NCBI RefSeq assembly: GCF_964026725.1
Contig: NZ_OZ034691.1
Coordinates: 1,197,050-1,261,049, forward strand
DNA: 64,000 nucleotides
Origin: Wolbachia endosymbiont (group B) of Germaria angustata
GTDB lineage: Bacteria > Pseudomonadota > Alphaproteobacteria > Rickettsiales > Anaplasmataceae
Direction: 5' to 3'
Positions 54,957 through 64,000 of this stretch are shown here, piece after piece; the stretch's first letter is position 1, and every line of letters starts with the position of its first letter. The notes beneath the pieces were generated by a model. That model saw nothing but the letters and a program-made list of their open reading frames with translations. It was not told the DNA's origin and did not search any database. A program made the translations under genes and the position numbers.

Positions 54957-56198
54957 ATGAATATGGAAAAAATACGCAATGCTAAAATAAAATTACCAAT
55001 ATTTCTCGATTATCAATCTACTACTAAAGTAGATCCTCGTGTTTTGGAGGTGATGATACCTTATTTTGGTGAGTTTAGTAATGCACACTCTCGTAGTCAT
55101 TCATTTGGTTGGACAGCTGAGGAAGCAGTAGAAAAAGCAAGGAAGCACATTGCTGATTTAGTGAATGCAGACAGCAAAGAAATCGTCTTTACCTCGGGTG
55201 CAACCGAATCAAATAACATGGCTATCAAAGGTGTTGCTCATTTTTATAAGAATAAGGGAAATCATATAATAACTGTCTGCACGGAGCATAAGTGCGTTTT
55301 AGATTCTTGTCGACATCTGGAAAATGAAGGCTTTAAAGTTACATATTTGTCCGTTAAGCAAAACGGAATTATAGATTTGTTGAAACTTGAGAAGGCAATC
55401 ACTGATAAAACAATTCTGATTTCAGTGATGATGGCAAATAATGAAATCGGAGTAATGCAACCTGTCAAAGAAATTGGTGCAATGTGTAGAAAGCATAATA
55501 TATTTTTTCATACAGACGCTGCCCAAAGCTTTGGAAAAGTTCCAATAGACGTAAATGAAATGAACATTGATCTTATGAGCCTTTCTAGCCATAAAATTTA
55601 TGGACCTATGGGAATAGGTTCATTATATGTCCGTAGAAAAAATCCTCGTGTTAGGTTGACGCCACTAATTAGTGGTGGTGGACAGGAGAGAGGCATGCGC
55701 TCTGGAACAGTTCCTACTCCCCTTGCAGTTGGTTTTGGTGAAGCGGCACGTATCGCTAAAGAAGAAATGGAAATAGAAGCAAGCAAATTAGAAGAGTTGA
55801 GAGATATTTTGTACAACAAAATAAAAGAGGCATTTCCTGATGTTGTTTTAAATGGTGACTACGAAAATAGGATTCCAGGTAACCTTAACTTAAGTTTTCC
55901 TTATGTTGAGGGTGAGTCTCTTATCATGGCAATCAAGGATTTAGCAGTAAGCTCTGGTTCTGCATGCACATCTGCATCCCTTGAGCCTTCTTATGTTATA
56001 AGATCACTAAACAATGGCCACGATCTTGAGCATTCATCAATTAGATTTGGCCTTGGTCGATTTACAACTAAAGAGGAAGTTCTATACGCAGCAGATCTTG
56101 TTACTAAAAATGTTGGACGGCTAAGAGAGATGAGCCCACTTTTGGAAATGGTACAAGAGGGAATAGATTTAAGCACCGTAAAATGGGACTCTCATTGA
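54957..56198 (+). CDS. iscS: Cysteine desulfurase IscS
   Basis: IscS takes sulfur from cysteine via a persulfide for Fe-S cluster and tRNA thiolation. The 413-residue PLP enzyme has the PLP-Lys motif [18 protein letters not shown] (Lys about 212), the substrate His region [30 protein letters not shown] and the mobile Cys loop [17 protein letters not shown] (catalytic Cys about 340). It has two possible starts, ATG 54957 or 54963. The remaining isc genes (iscR, iscU, hscAB) are not in this window. The 170-bp leader shows no regulatory site I could recognise. Confidence 0.95.
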   Translation: MNMEKIRNAKIKLPIFLDYQSTTKVDPRVLEVMIPYFGEFSNAHSRSHSFGWTAEEAVEKARKHIADLVNADSKEIVFTSGATESNNMAIKGVAHFYKNKGNHIITVCTEHKCVLDSCRHLENEGFKVTYLSVKQNGIIDLLKLEKAITDKTILISVMMANNEIGVMQPVKEIGAMCRKHNIFFHTDAAQSFGKVPIDVNEMNIDLMSLSSHKIYGPMGIGSLYVRRKNPRVRLTPLISGGGQERGMRSGTVPTPLAVGFGEAARIAKEEMEIEASKLEELRDILYNKIKEAFPDVVLNGDYENRIPGNLNLSFPYVEGESLIMAIKDLAVSSGSACTSASLEPSYVIRSLNNGHDLEHSSIRFGLGRFTTKEEVLYAADLVTKNVGRLREMSPLLEMVQEGIDLSTVKWDSH

Positions 56199-56216
56199 AG
56201 AATAAGACGTTAACCA

Positions 56217-57350
56217 TTAGCAGAGTGATGGTTGTCTAAGCTCTTTCTTTGGGTGAAATCGGAAACTTAGCTTTAAGTTCTTTGTAGATGCCACGGAACT
56301 AAGTAGCAATCCTATACATATTAAGCTCGCAGCAGTTGTGCTTCCGCCATAGGATAGAAATGGAAGTGGGTCACCTATTATAGGTAAGAAGCCTATGGTC
56401 ATTCCAATGTTTATAAAGAAATGAGCACTAAAAAAGGCAAAAACCCCGATAGATATTAACTTAGAAAAGTAATTTTTTGACCTGTAAGCAATGGAGAATA
56501 TTATAGCAAGCAATGTGGTATAGAGTAAAATCAAAGTCATGCTGCCTAAGAACCCCCACTCCTCACTAAGTACCGCAAAAGCAAAATCTGTGCGTTTCTC
56601 TGGCAAAAATCCAAGTTGAGTTTGACTCCCATTAACAAATCCCTTACCAAATAAACCTCCTGAACCAATAGCTATTTGAGATTGCTGTGCATTATAACCT
56701 ATTCCAAGTGGATCTACTGATGAATCCAAAAATGATAATATCCTTTGCTTGTGATAAGGGCGCAAAAAAGGCCAAATAGCTGGTATTGCGAAAATGCCAA
56801 GAGTTCCAAAAATTATTAAATGAGGTCTTTCCATTATTGCTGTGAATATAATTGATGCTCCTATAAACAATATTATTACAGCTGTTCCTAAATTAGGTTG
56901 CTTCAATACAAGGAATACAGGTAAGAAAATAATTATAAGTGGCTTAAATAAACTTTGAAATTTCATCATTTTATACACACTTTGTTTATTAAAATAACGA
57001 GCAAGTGCAAGTATTAAGCCCACTTTTACAAATTCTGATGGTTGTAAACTAATTGACCCAATTCTTATCCATCTCGTTGCACCCATTATATGCGAGCCAA
57101 AAAAATTTACTGCTAACAGCGCAATTACTGCTGCTATGTAAAAAAAATAAGCGTGCTTCAAATAAAAATCTAGCTCTATAAATGACATAGCTATAGCAAG
57201 CAAAAGGAAGAAAGAGAATATGACCAATTGGTGAATTGCAAATGGAGCCCACTTTCCTCCAGCAGAAGAATATTGAACAACAATGCCAACGCAAAACAGA
57301 GCTATTACGTTAATGACTAATAATAAGTGAATCTTCTTCAGCTTATCCAT
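56217..57350 (-). CDS. rodA: RodA (SEDS family) cell-shape/wall glycosyltransferase
   Basis: RodA polymerises lipid II in the elongasome. From ATG 57350 (MDKLKKIHLLL) the protein is 377 residues with ten hydrophobic segments; the frame extends ten codons further to a TTG but this adds nothing conserved. Typical signatures are GATRWIRIGSISLQPSEFVKVGLILALAR (about 105-133; only key parts are cited: RWIRIG, QPSEF) and, late, IGDPLPFLSYGGSTTAAS (family consensus PLPFxSYGG). It converges with iscS and lies 15 bp after mnhD. Wolbachia has lipid II synthesis but little wall, so RodA may serve division. Confidence 0.92.
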   Translation of the reverse strand: MDKLKKIHLLLVINVIALFCVGIVVQYSSAGGKWAPFAIHQLVIFSFFLLLAIAMSFIELDFYLKHAYFFYIAAVIALLAVNFFGSHIMGATRWIRIGSISLQPSEFVKVGLILALARYFNKQSVYKMMKFQSLFKPLIIIFLPVFLVLKQPNLGTAVIILFIGASIIFTAIMERPHLIIFGTLGIFAIPAIWPFLRPYHKQRILSFLDSSVDPLGIGYNAQQSQIAIGSGGLFGKGFVNGSQTQLGFLPEKRTDFAFAVLSEEWGFLGSMTLILLYTTLLAIIFSIAYRSKNYFSKLISIGVFAFFSAHFFINIGMTIGFLPIIGDPLPFLSYGGSTTAASLICIGLLLSSVASTKNLKLSFRFHPKKELRQPSLC

Positions 57351-57395
57351 AGCGAAAACTTTACAGACTTTTATATACAATAAAACATAAGAAAA

Positions 57396-58844
57396 TCAAA
57401 AAGCAAATTTATTAATTACCAACCGAATTGGACTACTATATATCCCAGTTATTACCGTTAAAATTGCCATAAATAATAGACAAAAGAGCATAAGTAATGG
57501 TACCTCATTAAGTGTCATTCCAGCGTTTGATGCTGCGCTATTTTCAAAATACATTTTCTCTACCACCCTCCACATATATATTAGTGCAAGAAAAGAGCCA
57601 GCAGCAAAAACTGCAAGGGAAATCCATGCATGAGATTCGATAATTGCTTTCATCATATACCACTTACTTACAAAGCTATTTGTCAAAGGTACACCGATTA
57701 ATGCGAAACTAAGTAGAGTAAATGCAAGTGTTGTATAGGGCATTGACTTTTTTAATCCTGATAAATTTTCTATTTTTGTCATACCAAACTTATAAGAAAT
57801 ACACCCTGCAGTCATGAATAAAGACGTTTTTATCATGCTATGATTTACTATGTGAAGAACTGCTGAAAACAAACCTGCTTTTGAATTTAAACCCAGCATT
57901 AAAATTATATAGCCAATCTGACTGATACTGGAGTGAGCAAACAGTCTTTTTATATCTTTTTCGATTATTGCAGATATTGATCCAAATACAACAGCACAAA
58001 GCGCAAGGATGATCATCACGTTGCTTAGTGGTAAGAAAAAATTTTGCTGAAAAACAGTGTAAAAGATTCTGATAAAAACATATATCATCACTTTGGTTAC
58101 TGTACCTGAAAAAAATATGCTAATGAAGCTAGGTGCTTCACTATATGCGTTAACCAGCCATCTGCTGAGTGGAAACAGTGCCATTTTGATTGAGAGACCA
58201 ACAAAAATGAATAATGTACCAAGTCTTATGATGTTATTATCGTATAATGGTACTATTCTTTCAGCCATGTCAGACATGTTGAGCGTTCCGGTCATAGAGT
58301 ATAAAAGGCCGATGCCAAACAAGTAAAATGTTGCTCCTAGAGTACCACTAATGAGGTATTCAAATGCTGCAACTAAAGCTTTCTTATCCCTTCCCATTGA
58401 AACTAAAACATAAGAAGAAAGAGATGAAATTTCTAAAAAGACATAAAGATTGAATATGTCATTTGTGACTAAAATCCCAAGTAATCCACTTAGGCACAGT
58501 AGAAATAGAGAGTAAAAACCAGAGATTTTGTTTTTGCTAATCTCTTTTTCATTAATATGAAAGCTATAAAGCACACTAATCAGCGCTATAAAATTCACCA
58601 AAGTTAGAATCAAGGAGTTCAATATGTCAATTCTCAACTCTATTCCGTATGGAGGAGCCCAATCTCCAAGATAATAAGTTATAATTTCACCATTGTATGT
58701 TTTCACTAGCAACATTAATGAAATAAAGAAAGTAGCTGCCGTTGTAAAAAAAGAGATAAACCAGGACACCCTATGTTTCCTGGTAAGAAAGCAGAACATC
58801 GATGCAATTATTGGTATAATAACTTGTAGAATTGGTAATTGCAT
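57396..58844 (-). CDS. mnhD: Na+/H+ antiporter subunit D (MnhD/MrpD-like)
   Basis: This 482-residue membrane protein of the proton-conducting antiporter family has about 14 hydrophobic segments. It resembles nuoN/nuoM but matches the Mrp/Mnh subunit D group: DIFNLYVFLEISSLSSYVLV (Glu, about residue 138), GLSIKMALFPLSRWLVNAYSEAPS (Lys, about 220) and AIIEKDIKRLFAHSSISQIGY (about 290). The Mrp complex exchanges Na+ for H+. The other mnh subunits are not in this window. It precedes rodA on the same strand by about 46 bp and diverges from the NDUFA12-like gene. Confidence 0.85.
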   Translation of the reverse strand: MQLPILQVIIPIIASMFCFLTRKHRVSWFISFFTTAATFFISLMLLVKTYNGEIITYYLGDWAPPYGIELRIDILNSLILTLVNFIALISVLYSFHINEKEISKNKISGFYSLFLLCLSGLLGILVTNDIFNLYVFLEISSLSSYVLVSMGRDKKALVAAFEYLISGTLGATFYLFGIGLLYSMTGTLNMSDMAERIVPLYDNNIIRLGTLFIFVGLSIKMALFPLSRWLVNAYSEAPSFISIFFSGTVTKVMIYVFIRIFYTVFQQNFFLPLSNVMIILALCAVVFGSISAIIEKDIKRLFAHSSISQIGYIILMLGLNSKAGLFSAVLHIVNHSMIKTSLFMTAGCISYKFGMTKIENLSGLKKSMPYTTLAFTLLSFALIGVPLTNSFVSKWYMMKAIIESHAWISLAVFAAGSFLALIYMWRVVEKMYFENSAASNAGMTLNEVPLLMLFCLLFMAILTVITGIYSSPIRLVINKFAF

Positions 58845-58908
58845 TAAACTGTTGTTAATACATCGTTAAAGTATTAGTATATATAATACTTTTTGTTTTA
58901 ATACCTTT

Positions 58909-59214
58909 ATGTTATCTAAAATTTATAATGCAGTAACAAACTTATTAAGGAAAAAAGGTAAACTTATAGGTAGGGATGAAAACGGAAATTCTTACTATGA
59001 GTCAAGTAAAGGGAAAAGATGGGTAATATATGGTAATGTTTCTGAGCCCACAACAATTTCTCCAGAATGGCATATATGGCTGCATTATACTAATAATAAA
59101 GTACCAGTTAATAATAACAAAAGAAAAACTCCTAATTTAACAGGTACGAAAGGTGCATACTACCCAAATCAAAAGGTGAAAAACTACTATGAAAGCTGGA
59201 ATCCTAATAATTAA
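58909..59214 (+). CDS. NDUFA12-family complex I accessory protein
   Basis: This 101-residue protein matches the alphaproteobacterial homologue of mitochondrial NDUFA12 (B17.2), an accessory subunit on the peripheral arm of complex I. Signatures are LIGRDENGNSYYESSKGKRWV (about residues 19-39), PEWHIWLHYT (about 62-71) and the C-terminal YYPNQKVKNYYESWNPNN. The stop overlaps the spacing of mlaD by 2 nt. The neighbour mlaD is often paired with this gene in Alphaproteobacteria. Confidence 0.9.
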   Translation: MLSKIYNAVTNLLRKKGKLIGRDENGNSYYESSKGKRWVIYGNVSEPTTISPEWHIWLHYTNNKVPVNNNKRKTPNLTGTKGAYYPNQKVKNYYESWNPNN

Positions 59215-59216
59215 AG

Positions 59217-59672
59217 ATGCGAAGGTCAAATATACTTGAAATAATTGCTGGATCATTTGTATTAATTTTCACTATTTTTCTTGTCTTCTTCGCTATTAAT
59301 AAGCTATCTTACATAAAGAGAAACTATAAGGGTTGCTATAAAATACATGGCCTTTTTACTGATGCTAACGGTGTAGGGGTTGGTGATAGTGTCAAGATCT
59401 CTGGTGTAGAAATCGGAAGCATAACTGGTGTATCGCTTGACAAAGCTACCTACATAGCACGAATCGATATGTGCATAAGCAGAGACATAAAGTTGCCAAT
59501 TGATAGTTCAGCTCTAATCGCTAGCAGTGGAGTTGTTGGTAGTAAATTTGTTAATATATCACCTGGTGCAGATCCTAAATTAATTTCACACGGTGGTAAA
59601 ATAGCGCATACTCAAGCTGAAGCAAATATGGGTGGAATAGTGGATAAAATTATTGGCATGTTTACAAAGTGA
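59217..59672 (+). CDS. mlaD: MCE-domain lipid-transport protein (MlaD-like)
   Basis: MlaD is the substrate-binding component of the Mla phospholipid transport system between the two membranes. The 151-residue protein has one N-terminal TM helix (about residues 7-29) and an MCE domain (about 38-125) with YKIHGLFTDANGVGVGDSVK and VEIGSITGVSLDKATYIA. It starts 2 nt after the NDUFA12-like gene, indicating an operon. The mlaFE ABC transporter is not in this window. Confidence 0.88.
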   Translation: MRRSNILEIIAGSFVLIFTIFLVFFAINKLSYIKRNYKGCYKIHGLFTDANGVGVGDSVKISGVEIGSITGVSLDKATYIARIDMCISRDIKLPIDSSALIASSGVVGSKFVNISPGADPKLISHGGKIAHTQAEANMGGIVDKIIGMFTK

Positions 59673-59709
59673 GAATAAAAACACATAAGCCAACTTGGCC
59701 TATGTACAA

Positions 59710-59841
59710 TTAAGGGATTTTTCTATCAATAGCTTGAAGTTGTTCAGCGTTTGAATTATCAAGATTTCTGCTAGGTTTTACATTCCTAATAATCTCAACA
59801 AATGCTTGTACTTTCAGTATAGGAGTGTTTTTTTTACGTAC
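59710..59841 (-). pseudogene. 3' remnant of a gene cut off by the IS256 element
   Basis: The minus strand between mlaD and the IS256 end stays open for about 43 codons and ends in a normal stop at 59712-59710. It reads KNTPILKVQAFVEIIRNVKP, then SRNLDNSNAEQLQAIDRKIP. The frame runs straight into the left inverted repeat of IS256 (59845), so the rest of this gene was lost or moved. The 205 bp on the other side of the element (62572-62776) show no matching frame. I do not recognise the family. Confidence 0.45.
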
Positions 59842-59916
59842 TTAGGGAAGTGTTAAATAAACTGTATCAAACCGAGAAGTAAAAATAAAATAGAAACAAA
59901 AAATGGAGGTTTGACA

Positions 59917-61111
59917 ATGAGTCAAGCAAACAGAACTACCGGTTTGGTAGACTATAAAGAATTAGAAACAAATATCTTATCGTCTATACGAGAAGGAACA
60001 CCATTGACGGAAAGAGATGGTGCATTAACACCGTTTGTAAAAAGGCTACTGGAAGCGAGTCTGGAAGGTGAAATAAAAAAATCACTTGTCGGCTAAAAGC
60101 GAAGAAAATAACCGAAGAAATTCAAAGACTTTACGGACAAGTGCAGGTTCATTTGAGTTATTGACACCAAGAGATAGGGAAGGAAGCTTTGAGCCATAAG
60201 TAGTCAGAAAAAGGCAAACAAGACTACACCTCGAACTTGAAGCAAAGGTTTTAAGTACATATGCCAGTGGCATGGTATATAGAGATATAGCGTCGCATGT
60301 AGAAGAGATATAAAATATCTGTAGCAGAGATATCAAGTATTACTGATAAATTATTGCCTGTAATCAATGAGTGGCGTAGTCGTCCACTGCAATCAGTGTA
60401 TCCAATAGTGTTTATGGTTTTTTAAGGTCAAAGAAGACGGTCATTGCGTAAGTAAATATATGTAGAATATATTAGCAGAATGAAAGGAAAGAAGTTTTAG
60501 GTTTTTATATAGCAGAAAGTGAGGGAGCTAACTTTTGGCTAGGGATGTTAAATGACTTAAAAGAGAAAGGAGTAGAAGATATCCTGATTGTATGTGTAGA
60601 TGGGCTAAAAAGCTTTCCTAAATAAACAGTGTATTTCCTAAAGCAGAAATACAACTATGTATTGTACATCAGATAAGAAATTCACTGAAATATGCATCGA
60701 GCAAAGATGTGAAAATTTTCATGAATGATTTGAAAAAAATATACCGTGCTGCAAGTAGAGAAATTGCCGAAAATTATTTGCTTGAGCTAGAGGAAAAATG
60801 GGGAGAAAAATATACTTTAGTTTTGGGAGAATAATTGGGAAAATCTGTCTAGTTATTTTAAATATTCCGGCCCTGTAAGAAAATTAATTTATACCACAAA
60901 TCCTATTGAAGGGTTACATAGACAGATCAGAAAATTTACTAAAACTAAGGGCTCATTTACTAGCACAAATGCCTTGTATGAACAGGTATATTGTGCTATA
61001 AAAAAGGTAGGAGAAAAATGGGCTATGCCTATACATGATTGGGCTTTGACTATGTCCCAACTTGATATCTTTTTTTCTTATAGAGTTGAATTAAAAATGC
61101 GGTTTGACACA
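59917..61111 (+). pseudogene. IS256-family transposase, multiply disrupted
   Basis: From ATG 59917, with GGAGGT 6 nt upstream, the first 60 codons (VDYKELETNILSSIREG; PFVKRLLEASLEGEI) are fine. Then a frameshift near 60080 leads to SEENNRRNSKTLRTSAGSFE, a stop in EP-stop-VVRKRQT (CAA to TAA) and further breaks. Later pieces are ANFWLGMLNDLKEKGVEDIL and IVCVDGLKSFPK (mutase-family signature around the catalytic Asp), ICIVHQIRNSLKYAS and the final AIKKVGEKWAMPIHDWALTM. At least four disruptions are visible, so it is dead. Confidence 0.88.
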
Positions 61112-61122
61112 GTTTATTTAAC

Positions 61123-62554
61123 CATACGTGTCAAGTTAAGAGATTGTGAGCAAATTTAGAGAAGTTAAGGTAGATACCCTAGTTTTTCTGTACTTGTCTT
61201 TTAATGAAAATTGCAACCAAGTTATGGTAAGCTTTTTGAGAAAAATATTTAAGCTTTTAATTTTATTATTTAGTGCTAAAAATAACTCTCTAACCCTTCT
61301 TTTTAGCTCAATAAATGCCTTTGTTAAGCTAAGCTCCGTATTTTTTTCAGTTCTGTGCAACCCACTATTCCATGAAATATAAGAATTGCACACAATTTGG
61401 CATATAGCTCACATAATACTCTGTATGGCTTTCCTCTCAGCTTATCAAGCTTTATATTACTCTTATATAATTTGAACAATAATTCAATTTGCCATCTTAT
61501 TCGGTAAACTACTAGTATTTGCTCAGCATTAATCTTACTTTTTGGAACATTAGTTATAAATATCAACCAATTTAGTAACTTTTGGTTCCTTTGAGAAGAT
61601 CATGTGATCTTGCTAACCTATTAGCCTTTCTTCTTCTAGCCATAGCTTGTTCTTCAGTTAGTTTTTTTAATATAATTCTCACTTTAACCCTTGTCTCTTT
61701 TCCTAACAATACCTCCTGTTCTAGAAAAGATCGATCTTCCAAATGTTCTAGTAAATCTATTTTTTGACCTGTCTCTATATCATATATATTCGTATCAGAT
61801 TTATAACGACTGATAAAATAAGCTCCTGCTTGACTGATCTGCTCAAAAGAACTTGGCACGAAATAACCCAAATCAGATATTAGTAAATCGTTGCTCGATA
61901 TATTGCTTAAATGGCTTCTATAACCCTGATCTGACCTTATTCCTTCAAGTTATATTAAGCTGGTCTAATGTCTGTTTTAGGTAGTCAAAAACTAATTGTA
62001 ACTTTATTCCAGACTTAGTATTGCTTTCATAACCACTGTAGCTGGTACCATAACCTTTATACATGTCTTCCATACTGTTAGGTAAGCTAATATAGCTGCT
62101 GTCTAATAATTTAACATCTCCAAAGTGCTTCAAGATTCTGCAATCAACTTGTAAGGTATTTTTAAGTAACGTTAAAATACATTCTTTTCATGAATTCCAC
62201 TGCTTTCTTGGTAAATCTAAAGTCCAGACCTTGTTTTGTTATATTTATCGAGTCTTCATTCAATAATTGACACACTGTCTCTATACTACAATTATCAACT
62301 CCCATATTACCCAAAACGATGGCTTTTATGAACGACGAGCCTTTTAGCTTCCTCTTTCTTTTTATGAACCCTGTTTTAGCTGAGATTTTATCTGCTTTTT
62401 CATTAAAAAACTCTTTGAGCTTTTTTGAGATGCAAACTATTCTTTTCATTGTATAAGTTCTCCGTTTTCTTTGTTAAATTTAAGAGAACTTATATCTTCT
62501 TTTTCTTTTCTTTACATCAACTTTACCTCACTTCTTCTTAACTTGACGCGTATG
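61123..62554 (-). mobile_element. IS4-family element nested in the IS256 right inverted repeat
   Basis: The left end CATACGTGTCAAGTTAAGAG (61123-61142) and the right end, reverse-complemented, CATACGCGTCAAGTTAAGAA form 20-bp inverted repeats with one mismatch. An 11-bp direct repeat GTTTATTTAAC (61112-61122 and 62555-62565) flanks the 1432-bp element, a target duplication in the range usual for IS4 elements. That duplicated sequence is part of IS256's right inverted repeat. Confidence 0.9.
61136..62449 (-). pseudogene. IS4-family transposase, broken into several frames
   Basis: Pieces read leftwards: 62449-62162 (N-terminal, FIKAIVLGNMGVDNCSIETV), 62133-61945 (VKLLDSSYISLPNSMED, first catalytic Asp), 61871-61572 (second Asp region upstream of DLGYFVPSS; HLEDRSFLEQEVLLGKETR), 61566-61324 (IRWQIELLFKLYKSNIKLDK, the Y-x2-R-x3-E-x6-K signature with catalytic Glu) and a C-terminal piece. 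Each step changes frame or has a stop, so the transposase is inactive despite well preserved motifs. Confidence 0.85.
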
Positions 62555-62776
62555 GTTTATTTAACACTCCCTTTTTGAAAGTTACAGATCGCTAAAAATA
62601 TTTAAACAACTAATTTTTATAACTTTGTACCAATAAAACTATTCCCACCTTAATTATCAAACAGTAACGTATAGAACTACAAACTTTTGTATATTAAGAA
62701 ATTGTTTAAATTGCATACCTGGCTACTATGTCCCCTACTTCCAAGATAAAGTACCTTTCACTAAAAAATATTGAAT

Positions 62777-63595
62777 TTAATTTTTGTAATCACTTAAGTC
62801 TAGTATTATTTTGTTAATGTATCGTTCATTTGCATCCTTGATGATAAATTTTATACCATTTTTATATCTTATAACTTCATCTACAGAAGGTACCTTACCA
62901 GCAATTGAAAGAACCAAACCACTAAGTGTGGCATAATGCTCTTCAGAGTCACATAACTCTATTTTTAGATTTTCCTCTATATCCTTTATAAGGGCCCTTG
63001 CCGATATTTCAAACTTATTTTGAGATGATTCAGTAATGGTGTGTTCTGAATTTGCCTCATTCTCGTTATCAATATTTGGTATCAATTCTTCTATAAGATC
63101 ATTTATCGAAATTAAACCATCAGTTCCGCCATATTCATCCAGTACAATAGCTAAATATGACTTGGAAGATTTCATTCTGACAAAAAGATTTATTGCTTTC
63201 ATCGAGGCTGGGACAAATATTACATTTTGTATAATATTTCTCAGATTAAAATCTTTATTCTTATTGAAAATGATATCTTTTACGTAAAAAAAGCCTATTA
63301 CGTTGTCAAAGTTATTCTTATAAGTTGGTATCTTAGCATGGTAAGTGTTTTTCACCTTCTTTATTACCTCATCCTTGCTCGATTCAATGTCTACTGCACA
63401 TATCTCCTTACGTGGAGTCATTATATCCATGATACTACAATCACGGAATTTTAATAGACTATTAAGTATGTCAAGACCTGAAAGATCACCCATTAATGCC
63501 TCAGTCGCACATTTTTTTAACACAGAAGTTTTGTTGAAGAGAAAGAGAAAAATTCTGTACGCTATTTTTTCTACTAAAGTTCTTTTCTTATTCAA
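62777..63595 (-). CDS. tlyC: CBS-domain hemolysin/CorC-like protein (TlyC, COG1253)
   Basis: The 272-residue protein has two CBS domains (about residues 55-175) with SIMDIMTPRKEICAVDIESS and IIQNVIFVPASMKAINLFVR, LAIVLDEYGGTDGLISINDLIEELI, and a C-terminal CorC_HlyC (transporter-associated) domain (about 195-265) with FEISARALIKDIEENLKIEL. It lacks the membrane DUF21 part found in longer members. Family members have been called hemolysins, but many act in Mg/Co homeostasis. This gene (COG1253) is the known left neighbour of the Wolbachia origin, which supports the oriC call at 63596-64000. Confidence 0.88.
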   Translation of the reverse strand: MNKKRTLVEKIAYRIFLFLFNKTSVLKKCATEALMGDLSGLDILNSLLKFRDCSIMDIMTPRKEICAVDIESSKDEVIKKVKNTYHAKIPTYKNNFDNVIGFFYVKDIIFNKNKDFNLRNIIQNVIFVPASMKAINLFVRMKSSKSYLAIVLDEYGGTDGLISINDLIEELIPNIDNENEANSEHTITESSQNKFEISARALIKDIEENLKIELCDSEEHYATLSGLVLSIAGKVPSVDEVIRYKNGIKFIIKDANERYINKIILDLSDYKN

Positions 63596-64000
63596 TTTAT
63601 TCCCTTCAATGGTGAAAATATCTTTAGATAAGGTCTATCAAGAAAACTGTTATTAAATGTTTAATAAGCATGTGAATAATGTCAAATTAATTTGTGAATT
63701 ATTTGTTGACATAAAATACTAACAATTGATCAACAATTTTTTCAATGACATATACATAATTATATAACAATCCATGATAGTAAAGCTTTTTTCCATAAAA
63801 GAAAATTACTAACATTCTAGACATCTTACTTATACACATAAATCATAAAGGAAAATCAATAGTATAGAGAAGTTATTAACATATTTATCCACAAGCTAAG
63901 TAATACTAACTTTTACTGAATTTTAAGTTAATAACAATTTATTGATAGAACTATTACTACTGTTATACTTTAGTTTAGATAAAAAGTAGATAAAGTAGAT
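63596..64000. other. Putative chromosomal origin of replication (oriC), partial
   Basis: An AT-rich, gene-free stretch follows tlyC. Three perfect DnaA boxes (TTATNCACA) are seen: TTATACACA at 63830-63838, TTATCCACA at 63885-63893, and TGTGAATAA (reverse box) at 63671-63679. A one-mismatch copy TGTGAATTA lies at 63692-63700. AT-rich stretches suit an unwinding element. The published Wolbachia origin lies between COG1253 and hemE. The left flank here fits, and the right flank is beyond the window. I saw no perfect CtrA box TTAA-N7-TTAA. Confidence 0.75.

Larger units (their letters stand above)
59845..62571 (+). mobile_element. IS256-family element, disrupted by a nested IS4 element
   Basis: Left inverted repeat GGGAAGTGTTAAATAAACTG (59845-59864, continuing TATCAAACC). 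Right inverted repeat GGTTTGACACAGTTTATTTA (61101-61120) continues after a 1.43-kb insertion as ACTCCC (62566-62571). Put together, the right end mirrors the left with three differences. The interior is a decayed transposase gene. No target duplication is clear. Confidence 0.85.

Noticed and set aside
57350..57380. Longer RodA start at 57380
   Set aside because: The ten added residues (MYIKVCKVFA) are not conserved-looking and use a TTG. The ATG at 57350 begins a typical RodA N-terminus.
63596..64000. CtrA binding sites in the putative oriC
   Set aside because: I looked for TTAA-N7-TTAA and saw only half-sites or wrong spacing. I report DnaA boxes only.
1..64000. CRISPR arrays, rRNA genes, toxin-antitoxin or Cif genes
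   Set aside because: No regularly spaced direct repeats with spacers, no 16S/23S/5S sequence and no recognisable cif or TA genes were found by reading both strands.

Overview
The window reads as a stretch of a Wolbachia chromosome (Alphaproteobacteria, Rickettsiales). The evidence is low G+C, a decayed WO-type prophage tail module, ankyrin-repeat genes, many insertion sequences (group II intron, two IS110 copies, IS630, IS256, IS4), short palindromic repeats scattered between and inside genes, split complex I operons, and a CBS-domain tlyC-like gene next to an AT-rich DnaA-box region that fits the known Wolbachia replication origin. I assign genus, not strain.

Layout. 1-7.5 kb: leftward WO prophage remnant (head-tail protein, gpZ, an unknown tail protein, gpV, PAAR tip, gpW, gpJ, gpI, then an ankyrin gene cut by a group II intron). 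gpV and gpJ each carry one in-frame stop, and the module is cut on its upstream side by an IS110 element. 7.5-21.4 kb: an ankyrin-like protein with EPIYA/pYDEV-like tyrosine motifs, then core genes hemF, cckA, parAB, ispDF, a frameshifted hydrolase, an AI-2E-family permease, hda, xerD, plsC, rpsT and gltA. 21.4-24.7 kb: three lineage-restricted proteins of unknown function. 24.7-31.5 kb: ruvAB, a c-type cytochrome, a hydrolase, uvrD and a decayed IS630. 31.7-37.2 kb: nuoJKLMN. 37.3-39.7 kb: a Pro-rich membrane protein, birA with an in-frame palindromic insert, ccmD and ccmE. 39.7-43.8 kb: a leftward accessory cluster whose first gene, a 12-residue helical-repeat protein, is split by the second IS110 copy. 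44.0-59.7 kb: three tRNA genes, nuoF, thrS-infC, nuoI, mnmE, a ferredoxin-NADP reductase, a lone phage terminase, an ankyrin gene with a hydrophobic tail, iscS, rodA, mnhD, an NDUFA12-like gene and mlaD. 59.8-62.6 kb: an IS4 element nested in the terminal inverted repeat of a dead IS256. 62.8-64.0 kb: tlyC-like gene and the putative oriC.

How the genes work together. The core genes cover respiration (NuoF, I, J, K, L, M, N, NDUFA12-like protein, cytochrome c and its CcmDE maturation factors), citrate synthase, heme and isoprenoid synthesis, Fe-S assembly, replication and segregation control (oriC, Hda, ParAB, XerD, CckA), recombination repair (RuvAB, UvrD) and translation. The accessory parts hold the likely host-interaction factors and the record of mobile-element activity.

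The most notable observations are the EPIYA/Nck-SH2-like motifs in the ankyrin protein cut by IS110, the repeat-protein gene split by IS110 (an element family now known to carry a guide or bridge RNA), the IS4-in-IS256 nesting, the exact group II intron junction in an ankyrin gene, and the oriC.
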